Shown here in pieces: positions 1-8,436 of a stretch of 64,000 nucleotides of DNA. The stretch spans positions 4,964,501 to 5,028,500 of the forward strand of contig NZ_CP117435.1 of assembly GCF_030687495.1 (NCBI RefSeq), in the 5' to 3' direction. A model generated the notes under the pieces. That model was not told the DNA's origin. It did not search any database and was given only the letters and a program-made list of their open reading frames with translations. Both the position numbers and the translations under genes were made by a program. Numbering within the stretch: the first letter of the stretch is position 1; each line of letters opens with the position of its first letter. The stretch is from Pseudomonas sp. FP453. Its GTDB lineage: Bacteria; Pseudomonadota; Gammaproteobacteria; Pseudomonadales; Pseudomonadaceae.

Positions 1-1311
1 CACGGCCGAGACCTTCATCACGCCACGCCCGAGGTTGCCTTCCATCACCCGCAGACCGCCTTCCGGGGAGAACGCACGGGCCACCGGACGCAGGATGGTT
101 TCGTCGAGGCTTTCGATAGGCCCGTCGCGCCAGATCAGCTCGCCGTCCACCAGGAACGGTTCCTGGGTGTAGCGGCTCAGGCCCTTGCCCGCGACGGTGT
201 TGACGTCTTCGTGCAACAGGCCGGCTTCGAGCAGTTCGCGGATCAGGAACGACATGCCGCCCGCCGCCTGGAAGTGGTTGATATCAGCCTTGCCGTTTGG
301 ATAGACATGGGACAGGGTCGGCACCACCTCGGAGAGGTCGGCCATGTCATCCCAGGTGAGGATGATGCCCGCCGACATGGCGATGGCCGGCATGTGCAGC
401 GTGTGGTTGGTGGAGCCGCCCGTGGCGTTGAGGGCAATGATGGAGTTGACGATGGATTTCTCGTCGACGATCTCGCCGATCGGCGTGAAGTTGCCGCTGG
501 CCTTGGTCAGGCGCGTGACCTGGTGCGCGGCTTCGCGGGTCAGCGCGTCACGCAGCGGCGTGTACGGGTTGACGAATGACGCGCCGGGCAAGTGCAGGCC
601 CATCACTTCCATCAGCAACTGGTTGGTGTTGGCGGTGCCGTAGAAGGTGCAGGTGCCGGGGCTGTGGTAGGACTTCATCTCCGACTCCAGCAGCTCTTCG
701 CGAGTCGCCTTGCCTTCGGCGTAGCGCTGGCGCACGTCGGCTTTCTGCTTGTTGGAGATGCCGGAAGGCATTGGTCCGCCGGGCACGAAGATCATCGGCA
801 GATGGCCGTAGCGCAGCGCGCCCATCATCAGGCCGGGGACGATCTTGTCGCAGATGCCCAGCATCAGCGCGGCGTCGAACATGTTGTGGGACAGCGCTAC
901 CGCCGTGGACATGGCAATCACTTCACGGCTGAGCAGGCTCAGCTCCATGCCGGGCTCGCCTTGGGTCACGCCGTCGCACATGGCGGGGGTGCCGCCGGCG
1001 AACTGGCCGACCGAGCCGACTTCGCGCAGGGCTTTCTTGATCTGTTCGGGGAAATGTTCGTACGGCTGGTGCGCCGAAAGCATGTCGTTATATGACGAAA
1101 CAATTGCCACGTTGGCGGCATTCATCATGCGCAGACTATTTTTATCTTCAGTACCGCAACCGGCCACGCCGTGGGCGAAGTTGGCGCATTGCAGCTTGCC
1201 GCGCATCGGACCGTCGCTGGCTGCGCCGCGAATGAGCGCAAGGTATGCCTCGCGGGTGGCGCGGCTGCGGGCGATAAGCCGTTCGGTGACCTCAAGAACG
1301 CGGGGATGCAT
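1..1311 (-). CDS. edd: Phosphogluconate dehydratase (partial, C-terminus beyond window)
   Basis: Converts 6-phosphogluconate to KDPG in the cytoplasmic Entner-Doudoroff pathway; the family is an Fe-S dehydratase of the IlvD/Edd type. I translated this strand by hand. The N-terminus ([17 protein letters not shown]) matches Edd, and [39 protein letters not shown] and ATGGSTNH motifs follow in the expected order. About 437 of roughly 608 residues lie inside the window; the reading frame is open to base 1. ATG 1311 is chosen because TAG lies in frame four codons upstream and GGAG sits about 8 nt before it. It diverges from gap-1 across a region with two HexR-like operators, the arrangement known in other pseudomonads. 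Confidence 0.95.
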   Translation of the reverse strand, partial: MHPRVLEVTERLIARSRATREAYLALIRGAASDGPMRGKLQCANFAHGVAGCGTEDKNSLRMMNAANVAIVSSYNDMLSAHQPYEHFPEQIKKALREVGSVGQFAGGTPAMCDGVTQGEPGMELSLLSREVIAMSTAVALSHNMFDAALMLGICDKIVPGLMMGALRYGHLPMIFVPGGPMPSGISNKQKADVRQRYAEGKATREELLESEMKSYHSPGTCTFYGTANTNQLLMEVMGLHLPGASFVNPYTPLRDALTREAAHQVTRLTKASGNFTPIGEIVDEKSIVNSIIALNATGGSTNHTLHMPAIAMSAGIILTWDDMADLSEVVPTLSHVYPNGKADINHFQAAGGMSFLIRELLEAGLLHEDVNTVAGKGLSRYTQEPFLVDGELIWRDGPIESLDETILRPVARAFSPEGGLRVMEGNLGRGVMKVSAV

Positions 1312-1431
1312 GTGTAGAACTCCAGGCTAACGGATGTGGCGACCTGAGTGTCTATGCTGATCAAACGCCCGCTACGCATGGGATGGCAGGGTGTCGTTTA
1401 AATCATCGGACCAGTTGATTCAGGTCACTCG

Positions 1432-1446
1432 TTGTAGATTGAACAA
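1432..1446. promoter_or_regulatory. HexR-type operator, edd side
   Basis: The sequence TTGT-AGATTGA-ACAA fits the TTGT-N7/8-ACAA operator described for HexR in Pseudomonas. HexR is the KDPG-responsive repressor of edd, gap-1 and zwf. The site lies about 120 nt upstream of the edd ATG. The match is direct; the role is inferred from the motif and from the flanking genes. Confidence 0.75.
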
Positions 1447-1493
1447 AATATTGCCACTAAAAAGGCTTGTTTTCTATTTTTATGCGAATAATC

Positions 1494-1508
1494 TTGTAAT
1501 TCTTACAA
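1494..1508. promoter_or_regulatory. HexR-type operator, gap-1 side
   Basis: TTGT-AATTCTT-ACAA, a second TTGT-N7-ACAA match, lies 24 nt before the gap-1 ATG. A third ACAA follows directly, at 1508-1511. Its position suggests it covers the gap-1 transcription start or leader and so blocks transcription when HexR is bound. Confidence 0.78.
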
Positions 1509-1532
1509 CAAATCGACGACAGGCACTTTCCA

Positions 1533-2534
1533 ATGACTCTTCGTATCGCAATCAATGGTTTTGGCCGTATTGGCCGTAATGTCCTGCGCGCACTGTATAC
1601 CCAAGGCTACCGCCAGGATTTGCAGATCGTCGCCATCAACGATCTGGGCGACAGTTCGATCAACGCCCACCTGCTCAAATACGACACCGTACATGGCACT
1701 TTCGAAGCAGAGGTCGCCCACGATCAGGAAAGCCTGACCGTCAATGGTGACCGGATTGCCGTCAGTGCCATTCGCAACCCGGCCGAGCTGCCGTGGGCTG
1801 CCCACAAGATCGACGTGGTGTTCGAATGCACCGGCCTGTTCACTGACCGTGACAAGGCGGCCGCCCATATTACCGCTGGTGCGCGCAAGGTGATCATTTC
1901 TGCACCGGCCAAGGGCGCGGACGCGACCGTGGTGTACGGCGTGAACCATGACATTCTGCGCCAATCCCACCAGATCATCTCCAACGCCTCGTGCACCACC
2001 AACTGCCTGGCGCCGGTGGCCCAGGTGCTGCACCGCGAACTGGGCATCGAAAGCGGCCTGATGACCACCATCCACGCCTACACCAACGACCAGAACCTCA
2101 CCGACGTCTACCACACCGACCCGTACCGCGCGCGCTCGGCCACCCAGAACATGATCCCAAGCAAGACCGGCGCCGCCGAAGCAGTCGGCCTGGTGCTGCC
2201 GGAACTGGCGGGCAAGCTGACCGGCATGGCCGTGCGCGTGCCGGTGATCAACGTGTCGCTGGTGGACCTCACCGTGCAATTGAAGAAAGAAGCCAGCGCC
2301 GAACAGGTCAACGCGCTGCTGAAGGAAGCCAGCCAGCACTCGAAAATCCTCGGCTACAACACCCTGCCGCTGGTCTCGAGTGACTTCAACCACAACCCGT
2401 TGTCGTCGATTTTTGATGCCAATCACACCAAGGTCAGCGGCAAATTGCTGAAGGTGCTCGCCTGGTATGACAACGAATGGGGCTTCTCCAACCGCATGCT
2501 GGATAACTGCCTGGCGCTGTGCAACGCCGAATAA
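1533..2534 (+). CDS. gap: Glyceraldehyde-3-phosphate dehydrogenase, type I
   Basis: Oxidises glyceraldehyde-3-phosphate to 1,3-bisphosphoglycerate using NAD in central carbon metabolism. The 333-residue protein has the N-terminal Rossmann motif [10 protein letters not shown], the catalytic SCTTNCLAP loop with Cys154, and the C-terminal [11 protein letters not shown] signature. Length and motifs are complete. This is the gap-1 copy, placed divergently from edd as in other pseudomonads, and it probably serves carbon arriving through the Entner-Doudoroff route under HexR control. Confidence 0.95.
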   Translation: MTLRIAINGFGRIGRNVLRALYTQGYRQDLQIVAINDLGDSSINAHLLKYDTVHGTFEAEVAHDQESLTVNGDRIAVSAIRNPAELPWAAHKIDVVFECTGLFTDRDKAAAHITAGARKVIISAPAKGADATVVYGVNHDILRQSHQIISNASCTTNCLAPVAQVLHRELGIESGLMTTIHAYTNDQNLTDVYHTDPYRARSATQNMIPSKTGAAEAVGLVLPELAGKLTGMAVRVPVINVSLVDLTVQLKKEASAEQVNALLKEASQHSKILGYNTLPLVSSDFNHNPLSSIFDANHTKVSGKLLKVLAWYDNEWGFSNRMLDNCLALCNAE

Positions 2535-2556
2535 TCCCCAGTAGGGCCGGGCTTTT

Positions 2557-2645
2557 TGTGGGAGCGGGCTTGCCCGCGATAGCGGTGGATCAGACAGCAC
2601 ATCTGGCTCTGATAGGCCGCATTCGCGGGCAAGCCCGCTCCCACA
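2557..2645. repeat. REPIN (inverted REP pair)
   Basis: Two REP cores in inverted orientation. The left arm begins TGTGGGAGCGGGCTTGCCCG and the right arm is its complement ending CCCGCTCCCACA, with about 35 nt between the cores. Both arms are of the CGGG...CCCG type, so the stem pairs well. It sits between gap-1 and the sigma-factor gene. Confidence 0.85.
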
Positions 2646-2710
2646 GGGTTTTTGTGCAACCTGCTGGCTTTGGTGTCGGCCCACAAAAAGTGCCACTTGC
2701 CATTTGCGCT

Positions 2711-2729
2711 GATGATAAGCATTATCATT
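2711..2729. promoter_or_regulatory. Fur box upstream of the sigma-factor gene
   Basis: GATGATAAGCATTATCATT contains the perfect palindrome ATGATAA-GCA-TTATCAT (2712-2728) and closely resembles the 19-bp Fur consensus. It lies 26 nt before the GTG start of the FecI-like gene, where Fur-Fe(II) would repress the signalling genes in iron-replete cells. Confidence 0.8.
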
Positions 2730-2754
2730 CACTGCAAATCGGTCTGGTATCACT

Positions 2755-3273
2755 GTGAGCCAATCTCGCTTCAACCACGTCTTTCTCACCCAACGGGTGA
2801 TTCTGCTGCGCACCTTGCAGCGCATGGTGAATAACCACAGCACCGCAGAGGACCTGTTGCAGGAAACCTACCTGCGCGTCACCCGGGCCCTCAGTGAGCG
2901 GCCTATCGATCACCTCGAACCTTTCGTCTACCAAACGGCGCGCAATCTGGCGCTGGACCACCTGCGCTCCCGCAGGATCCAGGCCCGCACGTTGCAGGAA
3001 GATGTCCCGCTGGACATCCTGCAAAGCGTCGCCGCCCCCATCAGCACGCCCGAAGATGCCACCCAGGCCGAGCAATTGCTTGAGCACCTGAGCGTCAGCC
3101 TGGGCCAGTTGAGCGCCCGCCAGCAGCAGATTTTCATCCTCAGCCGCCTGCACGGTTGCAGCTACCAGGAGATTGCCGATCAGTTGGAAGTGTCTTTGAG
3201 CACCGTGCAAAAGGAACTCAAATTGATCATGGCCATCTGCGTAGGTGTGGCCGAAAGGCTGGATCGGCCTTAA
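2755..3273 (+). CDS. ECF sigma factor, FecI family
   Basis: A 172-residue extracytoplasmic-function sigma factor. Region 2 occupies roughly residues 15-75 (DLLQETYLRV, FVYQTARNLALDHLR) and region 4 roughly residues 115-160 (SARQQQIFILSRL, SYQEIADQLEVSLSTVQKEL). It starts at GTG 2755; no good ribosome-binding site is visible, but no better in-frame start precedes the conserved part. The following genes encode a FecR-like protein and a TonB receptor with a signalling domain, so this is the cell-surface-signalling sigma factor for heme uptake (compare HxuI). A Fur box lies immediately upstream. Confidence 0.9.
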   Translation: MSQSRFNHVFLTQRVILLRTLQRMVNNHSTAEDLLQETYLRVTRALSERPIDHLEPFVYQTARNLALDHLRSRRIQARTLQEDVPLDILQSVAAPISTPEDATQAEQLLEHLSVSLGQLSARQQQIFILSRLHGCSYQEIADQLEVSLSTVQKELKLIMAICVGVAERLDRP

Positions 3274-3334
3274 GCTGCATCCGATTCAGCGGTAGGAAAG
3301 ATCAATAAAACGTGGCGAAGACCCGAGGAACACC

Positions 3335-4303
3335 GTGACGGACCCGAATAAACGACACCCCCATGAGCTGGCTCATGAGGTGTTGCAAGACACGGCTATG
3401 GACCAGGCCCTCGATTGGCTGATCGCCTTGCAATGCCCGTTGCCCGGGCAGCAGGCCGAATTCGAAGCCTGGCTGGCCAGCGACCCGGCCCACGTCCAGG
3501 CATTCGCCAAGGCCCAGGCGGCCTGGGGTGGCGCGCCGGTGCACAGCGCCGCCGTGGCCCTCGCCGCGCCGCGCAAGCCGAGCGCCTGGCGCCGGATCAA
3601 ACCGCACTGGAAACCCCTGGCCACCGCCGCCGTGCTGCTGATCGGCCTGTTCAGCTTCAGCAACCTGCCGGTGCGCCTGCAAGCCGACCATCTCACCGTG
3701 GTCGGCGAACGCCAGCGCGTGCAATTGGACGACGGCGCCAAGGTGCTGCTGAACACCAACTCGGCGTTCTCCAGCCGCATCAAGGACCAGCAGCGCATCG
3801 CCCGCCTGTACCAGGGCGAAGCCTTTTTTGAAGTCGCTCCCAACCACGGCCTGCCCCTGGAGATCGACGCCGGCCCGGTGCGCGCCAGCGTGCGCGATAC
3901 CGCCTTCGCCGTGCGCTACCTCAATGGCGAGGCGCAGGTGCAGGTGCAACGTGGCGACGTCGACCTGAGCAACACCTTCGACGACGCCCGCGTGCGCTTG
4001 AGCGCCGGGCAAAGTATCCGCATCGGCCCCAAGGGCTTCGGCCCGCCCGCCAAGCTGGACGCCAACAAGGACCTGGCCTGGGTCCAGGGCCGGCTGATCT
4101 TTGAAAACTGCCCGATGAGCGAAGTGCTCGCCGAGCTGCGCCGCTACTACCCCGGCTGGATCGTCAACAACAACGAGCAACTGGCCAGCGTCGCCGTCAC
4201 CGGCAACTACCGCCTCGACCAGCCCCTGGACGTGGTGCGCTCACTGGCCCACATCACCTCGGCCAAGCTGTCGGAATACCCGGCGTTGGTGATCTTGAAC
4301 TAA
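3335..4303 (+). CDS. FecR-family anti-sigma/sigma regulator
   Basis: A 322-residue inner-membrane regulator. An N-terminal DUF4880-like cytoplasmic region (about residues 12-50, with ALDWLIALQ and FEAWLASDPAH) would bind the sigma factor. One membrane segment at about 94-110 is followed by a periplasmic FecR domain that ends in a small STN-like fold. In this family it relays receptor occupancy to the FecI-like sigma factor. The start is GTG 3335, preceded by GAGGA. It lies 61 nt after the sigma gene and 115 nt before the receptor gene, so all three probably act as one signalling unit. Confidence 0.9.
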   Translation: MTDPNKRHPHELAHEVLQDTAMDQALDWLIALQCPLPGQQAEFEAWLASDPAHVQAFAKAQAAWGGAPVHSAAVALAAPRKPSAWRRIKPHWKPLATAAVLLIGLFSFSNLPVRLQADHLTVVGERQRVQLDDGAKVLLNTNSAFSSRIKDQQRIARLYQGEAFFEVAPNHGLPLEIDAGPVRASVRDTAFAVRYLNGEAQVQVQRGDVDLSNTFDDARVRLSAGQSIRIGPKGFGPPAKLDANKDLAWVQGRLIFENCPMSEVLAELRRYYPGWIVNNNEQLASVAVTGNYRLDQPLDVVRSLAHITSAKLSEYPALVILN

Positions 4304-4320
4304 ATGAGAATTATTTTTAC
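4302..4320. promoter_or_regulatory. Possible Fur box before the heme receptor
   Basis: AAATGAGAATTATTTTTAC resembles the ATGAGAAT-ATTCTCAT form of Fur sites, with a good left half and a degraded right half. It overlaps the stop codon of the FecR-like gene and lies about 100 nt before the receptor start. This is a weaker match than the site at 2711. Confidence 0.4.
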
Positions 4321-4418
4321 TCGATAACCTCTGGCGGTACGTCTCGTCTTAGCCAATGCAACTGATTCCTATTTGTTTCAGTTCGCGACTATAAGATTCG
4401 TACCCCGGAGCGCTCTCG

Positions 4419-6991
4419 ATGTCCTCTCGTTTCAACCGCCGGTCTTCCTTGCCCGTGCTGTCCGTGCTGACCGCCGCCATCCTGCTGGCTGGCGCGCCGG
4501 CGATGGCCGCCACCGCTGCCGAACCTGCCCCGCGCAGCCACGGCAACTACACCTTCAGCATCGAGCAACAGCCGTTGGTGTCGGCGCTGAACGCCTTCAC
4601 CAGTGTCACTGGCTGGCAAGTCGGCCTGCCGGCAGAGCTGGGCCAGGGTGTGTCGTCCCCTGGCGTACGTGGCCCGCTGTCAGCGGAAAAAGCCCTGGAC
4701 CAGTTGTTGGTGGGGACCAACCTGAGCTACCGCAAACTGGGCAACAACAACATCGTCCTGGAAAAACGTGCAGCCGGTGGCACCCTCAACCTGCAACAAG
4801 TGACCATCAGCGCCACCCGCCATGAGCAGGACGTGACCAGCGTACCGAGCACCGTCAGCGTGCATGACCGCCAGGAGCTGGACCGCCTCAACGTCGGCAA
4901 CAGCCGCGACCTGGTGCGCTACGAGCCCGGTGTCTCCGTGGGCGGCGCCGGCACCCGTTCGGGCAATGCCGGTTTCAATATCCGCGGCATCGACGGCGAC
5001 CGCATCCTCACCCAGGTCGATGGCGTCGAAGTGCCCGATCACTTCTCCAACGGCCCGTACGCGCAGACCCGCCGCAACTATGTCGACCCGGAGATCGTCA
5101 AGCGCGTCGAGATCCTGCGCGGCCCGGCCTCGGCCCTGTACGGCAGCAGCGCCATCGGCGGCGCGGTGAGCTACTTCACCCTCGACCCCGACGACATCAT
5201 CAAGCCCGGCCAGGACGTCGGCGCCCGCCTGAAGACCGGCTACAGCTCCGCCGACGAGAGCTGGCTGACCTCCGGCACCGTCGCCGGCCGTGTGCAGGAC
5301 TTCGACGGCTTGCTGCACCTGAGCCAGCGTAACGGCCATGAGACCGAATCCTACGACGGCAACAACGTCACCGGCCTGAACCGCACCGCCGCCAACCCGG
5401 AAGACGCGCGCACCACCAACGTGCTGGCCAAGCTCGGCTGGAACTACGGCGACGACAACCGCCTGGGCTTCACCTACGAGAAGTACAAGGACGACCGCGA
5501 CACCAACCAGAAAAGCGCCGTGGGCGGCCCGTACAACACCGGTTTCAACAGCAACCTGTACCGCGCTCGCACCGGCAACGACACCATCAGCCGCGAACGC
5601 TTCGGCCTGGAAAACAGCGTTGCCGTCGACACGCTGTTTGCCGACCGCATCAAGACCAGCCTCAACTACCAGATCGCCAAGACCGACCAGACCACGGACG
5701 AACACTACGTGTCGGGCGCGCGCAATTTGCTGCGCCAGCGGCAGACGCTCTACGAGGAAAAACAATGGGTGTTCGACGCCCAGCTGGACAAGGCGTTTGC
5801 CATTGGCGACACCGACCACGTGCTGACCTACGGCACCACAATCAAGCAGGCGAAAGTCACCGGTTCACGCACCGGCAGCGCCACCTGCCTGACCGTCAGC
5901 ACCCTACTGCGCAACCGTCGGCGGCCCGAGCACCTTCCCGTCGGACAAGGTCGTCCCGGCCAGCGACTTCCCGGACCCGACCATCAACACCTACGCGCTG
6001 TTCGCCCAGGACCAGATCAACTGGGGCAAATGGACCTTCCTGCCCAGCGTGCGGTATGACTACACCCAGCTCAAGCCCAAGCTGACCGAGGATTTCCTCA
6101 ACGCCACCGACCCGAATCGCATCTACGCCCACGACGACAGCGACAAGACCTGGCACCGCGTGTCACCGAAATTCGGCCTGACCTACGCCCTGACCGATCA
6201 CTACACCTGGTTCGGCCAATACGCCGAAGGCTTCCGCACGCCGTCGGGCCAAGGCCCTGTACGGCCGTTTCGAAAATATCCAGCAAGGCTACGTGGTCGA
6301 ACCCAACTCGGACCTCAAGCCAGAAAGCAGCAAGAGCTTTGAAACCGGCCTGCGCGGCAACTTCGAGGAAGGCAACTTCGACGTGGCGGTGTTCTATAAC
6401 AAGTACCACGACTTCATCAACGAAGACGCGGCACTGCTGTCCCCCACCGGCACTGCGTTCAAGGCCAGCAACATCAAGCGCGCCACCATCAAGGGCGTGG
6501 AAGCCAAGGGTCGCCTGAACCTCGACAGCTTCGGCGCACCGCAGGGCCTGTACACCCAGGGCTCGGTGGCCTATGCCTACGGCCGCAACGAAGACACCGG
6601 CGAGCCGATCAACAGCGTCAACCCGCTCAAGGGCGTGTTTGGCCTGGGTTACGAGCAGCAAAACTATGGCGCACTGGTCAGCTGGACCCTGGTCAAGAAG
6701 CAGGATCGTGTCGACAAGAACACCTTCTTCTCGCCCGACGGCGACACCAGCAAAGCCCCGTTCAAGACCCCAGGCTTTGGCATCGTCGACCTGACCGGCT
6801 TCTACAAAGTCACCCACGACGTGACCATCAATGGCGGCCTGTACAACGTGACCGACAAGAAATACTGGAACTGGGACGACGTGCGCAGCTTCGACAGCAT
6901 TGGCGAAGCCGGTGTGACCGCGCCCGCCAATATCGACCGCCTGACCCAGCCGGGCCGCAACTTTGCGATCAACCTGATCTGGGATATCTGA
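4419..6991 (+). pseudogene. TonB-dependent heme/hemoglobin receptor, two apparent frameshifts
   Basis: An outer-membrane receptor of the heme/hemoglobin class (compare HxuA), about 857 residues if intact. Order: signal peptide ending near APAMA; STN signalling domain at about residues 45-120; plug with ISATRHEQDV and NIRGIDGDR; beta barrel finishing NLIWDI. The reading frame changes twice. Frame 1 runs to about 5902 and continues in the next frame (VGGPSTFPSDKVV), apparently through an extra C in CCC 5902-5904. At GGG 6246-6248 an extra G shifts frame again before ALYGRFENIQQGY. Removing one base at each run restores an uninterrupted receptor. This may be sequencing error rather than a dead gene. 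It follows the FecI/FecR pair and precedes heme oxygenase. Confidence 0.85.
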
Positions 6992-7000
6992 TAGCGCCTG

Positions 7001-7042
7001 CCTCACCCCGCCGATATTTCAACGGCGGGGTGAGGTTTTTTT
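7001..7042 (+). terminator. Rho-independent terminator after the heme receptor
   Basis: The 13-bp stem CCTCACCCCGCCG / CGGCGGGGTGAGG has a 9-nt loop and is followed by seven T residues. It separates the receptor from the heme oxygenase gene, which may therefore have its own promoter or rely on read-through. Confidence 0.9.
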
Positions 7043-7128
7043 ACTGTGCCACGTCTTCTTGTTCGTCTATTTGATAACGGCTCTCTTTAAGAGCAACAAG
7101 GCGCTCCCCCTTCTCAAGGACTTTTTTC

Positions 7129-7737
7129 ATGACCGCTACCCCTACCGCAGAACGCCCAAGCCTGCGCTCCCAGCGCCTGAACCAGATCACCAACGAACCG
7201 CACACCAAGCTCGACGCCCTCGTCAAAGCCCACGCGCCGTTCGAAACCCAAGCCAACTTTGCCCGCTTCGTGGTGGCGCAATACCTGTTCCAGTCGGAAC
7301 TGGTGGCCCTGTACAACGACGCCGAACTGATCAAGATCGTCCCGGACCTGGCTGCACGCTGCCGCGCCGACGCCGCCAAGCTCGACCTGGCCGACCTCGA
7401 CACCGACGTGCCGGCGCCAGTAGCTGGCGCGGTGAACAGCCCGAGCAAGGCCGAAGCCCTGGGCTGGCTGTTCGTGTCCGAAGGTTCCAAGCTGGGCGCC
7501 GCGTTCCTGATCAAGCGCGCCGTGGGCCTGGGCCTGAGCGAAACCTTCGGTGCCCGTCACCTGGGCGAGCCGGCCGGTGGTCGTGCTGAAGGCTGGAAGA
7601 GCTTCACCCGCACCCTCGACGGCCTGGAATTCAGCGCTGAAGAAGAAGCTGCTGTGGAAAAAGGTGCAGTGGATGCGTTTGTACGCTTCACCGTGCTGCT
7701 GGAACAGGCGTACGCTAGCGCCCCTGAACTGGCCTGA
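7129..7737 (+). CDS. hemO: Heme oxygenase, HemO/PigA family
   Basis: Cleaves heme to biliverdin, CO and iron in the cytoplasm, releasing iron from heme taken up by the neighbouring receptor. The 202-residue protein matches the Pseudomonas PigA/HemO type: LRSQRLNQITNEPH carries the proximal heme ligand His25, and the distal helix and tail show EALGWLFVSEGSKLGAAFL and GARHLGEPAGGRAEGWKSF. The Asn before the NEPH motif corresponds to the residue implicated in the unusual heme orientation of PigA, so the non-alpha biliverdin isomers are plausible; this is inference. Start ATG 7129 has AAGGA at good spacing. A strong terminator lies upstream. Confidence 0.93.
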   Translation: MTATPTAERPSLRSQRLNQITNEPHTKLDALVKAHAPFETQANFARFVVAQYLFQSELVALYNDAELIKIVPDLAARCRADAAKLDLADLDTDVPAPVAGAVNSPSKAEALGWLFVSEGSKLGAAFLIKRAVGLGLSETFGARHLGEPAGGRAEGWKSFTRTLDGLEFSAEEEAAVEKGAVDAFVRFTVLLEQAYASAPELA

Positions 7738-7767
7738 CCCTTCGATAAAAATGTGGAAGCAGGCTTG

Positions 7768-7857
7768 TGTGGGAGCTGGCTTGCCTGCGATTGCGGTGTG
7801 CCAGTGAATACATTCACCACTGATACACCGCAATTGCGGGCAAGCCCGCTCCCACAT
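7768..7857. repeat. REPIN with mixed arms
   Basis: The left arm is of the CTGG...CCTG type (GTGGGAGCTGGCTTGCCTGC) and the right arm is of the CGGG type (GCGGGCAAGCCCGCTCCCAC), in inverted orientation. The two arms therefore pair with a few mismatches. It lies between the heme oxygenase and DUF454 genes. Confidence 0.85.
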
Positions 7858-7895
7858 TCAGGTCTCATTTCATATTGAATTCCTGTGATACCCCC

Positions 7896-8297
7896 ATGAC
7901 CGGCAAAACCCAATCCACCTCGAAAATCGCCCGGGTCCTCTTCGGCCTGCTGGCCTACGTCAGCCTGGGCATTGGCTTGGTGGCGATTGTCATACCGGGT
8001 TTGCCCACCACCGAATTCATCCTGCTCGCTGCCTGGGCCGCCACCAAAAGCTCACCGCGCCTCAGCGCCTGGCTGGAAAACCACCGGTTGTTCGGGCCGA
8101 TCCTGTTCAACTGGCGCAACGGCAAGATCATCGCCCGCCGGGCCAAGGTCAGCGCCACCGTGAGCATGCTGCTCTGCGCCGGGCTGATGCTGGTGATGCT
8201 CGACCACGGCTGGCCGATCTACCTGGCGATTGCCGGGATGAGCCTGGGCAACCTGTGGATCTGGTCGCGCCCGGAGCGGCTTGCAGCCCCCGCGTAA
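7896..8297 (+). CDS. YbaN/DUF454-family inner-membrane protein
   Basis: A 133-residue membrane protein with hydrophobic segments near residues 12-40 and 85-125, and the family hallmark GLPTTEFILLAAWAATKSSPRL followed by LFGPILFNWR. No biochemical role is established for DUF454. ATG 7896 is preferred over an upstream TTG at 7875, although neither has a strong ribosome-binding site. It stands alone between a REPIN and a chemoreceptor gene on the same strand. Confidence 0.85.
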   Translation: MTGKTQSTSKIARVLFGLLAYVSLGIGLVAIVIPGLPTTEFILLAAWAATKSSPRLSAWLENHRLFGPILFNWRNGKIIARRAKVSATVSMLLCAGLMLVMLDHGWPIYLAIAGMSLGNLWIWSRPERLAAPA

Positions 8298-8436
8298 CGC
8301 TGCCTGTAGTCTTTTTCCTACCGCTCATCGCCTGCCGCTAATGAAACATCCCGATACGCCGATGTTCCGGACATAGCGCCGAATGGACTTGGCCCGCCCT
8401 GCGTGCCTTTCAACACGTCCATTCGCGAGTGAACCT

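Noticed and set aside
1503..2843. 446-codon open frame opposite gap-1
   Set aside because: It is antisense to a clear GAPDH gene and arises from GC-rich third positions; the translation has no domain-like content.
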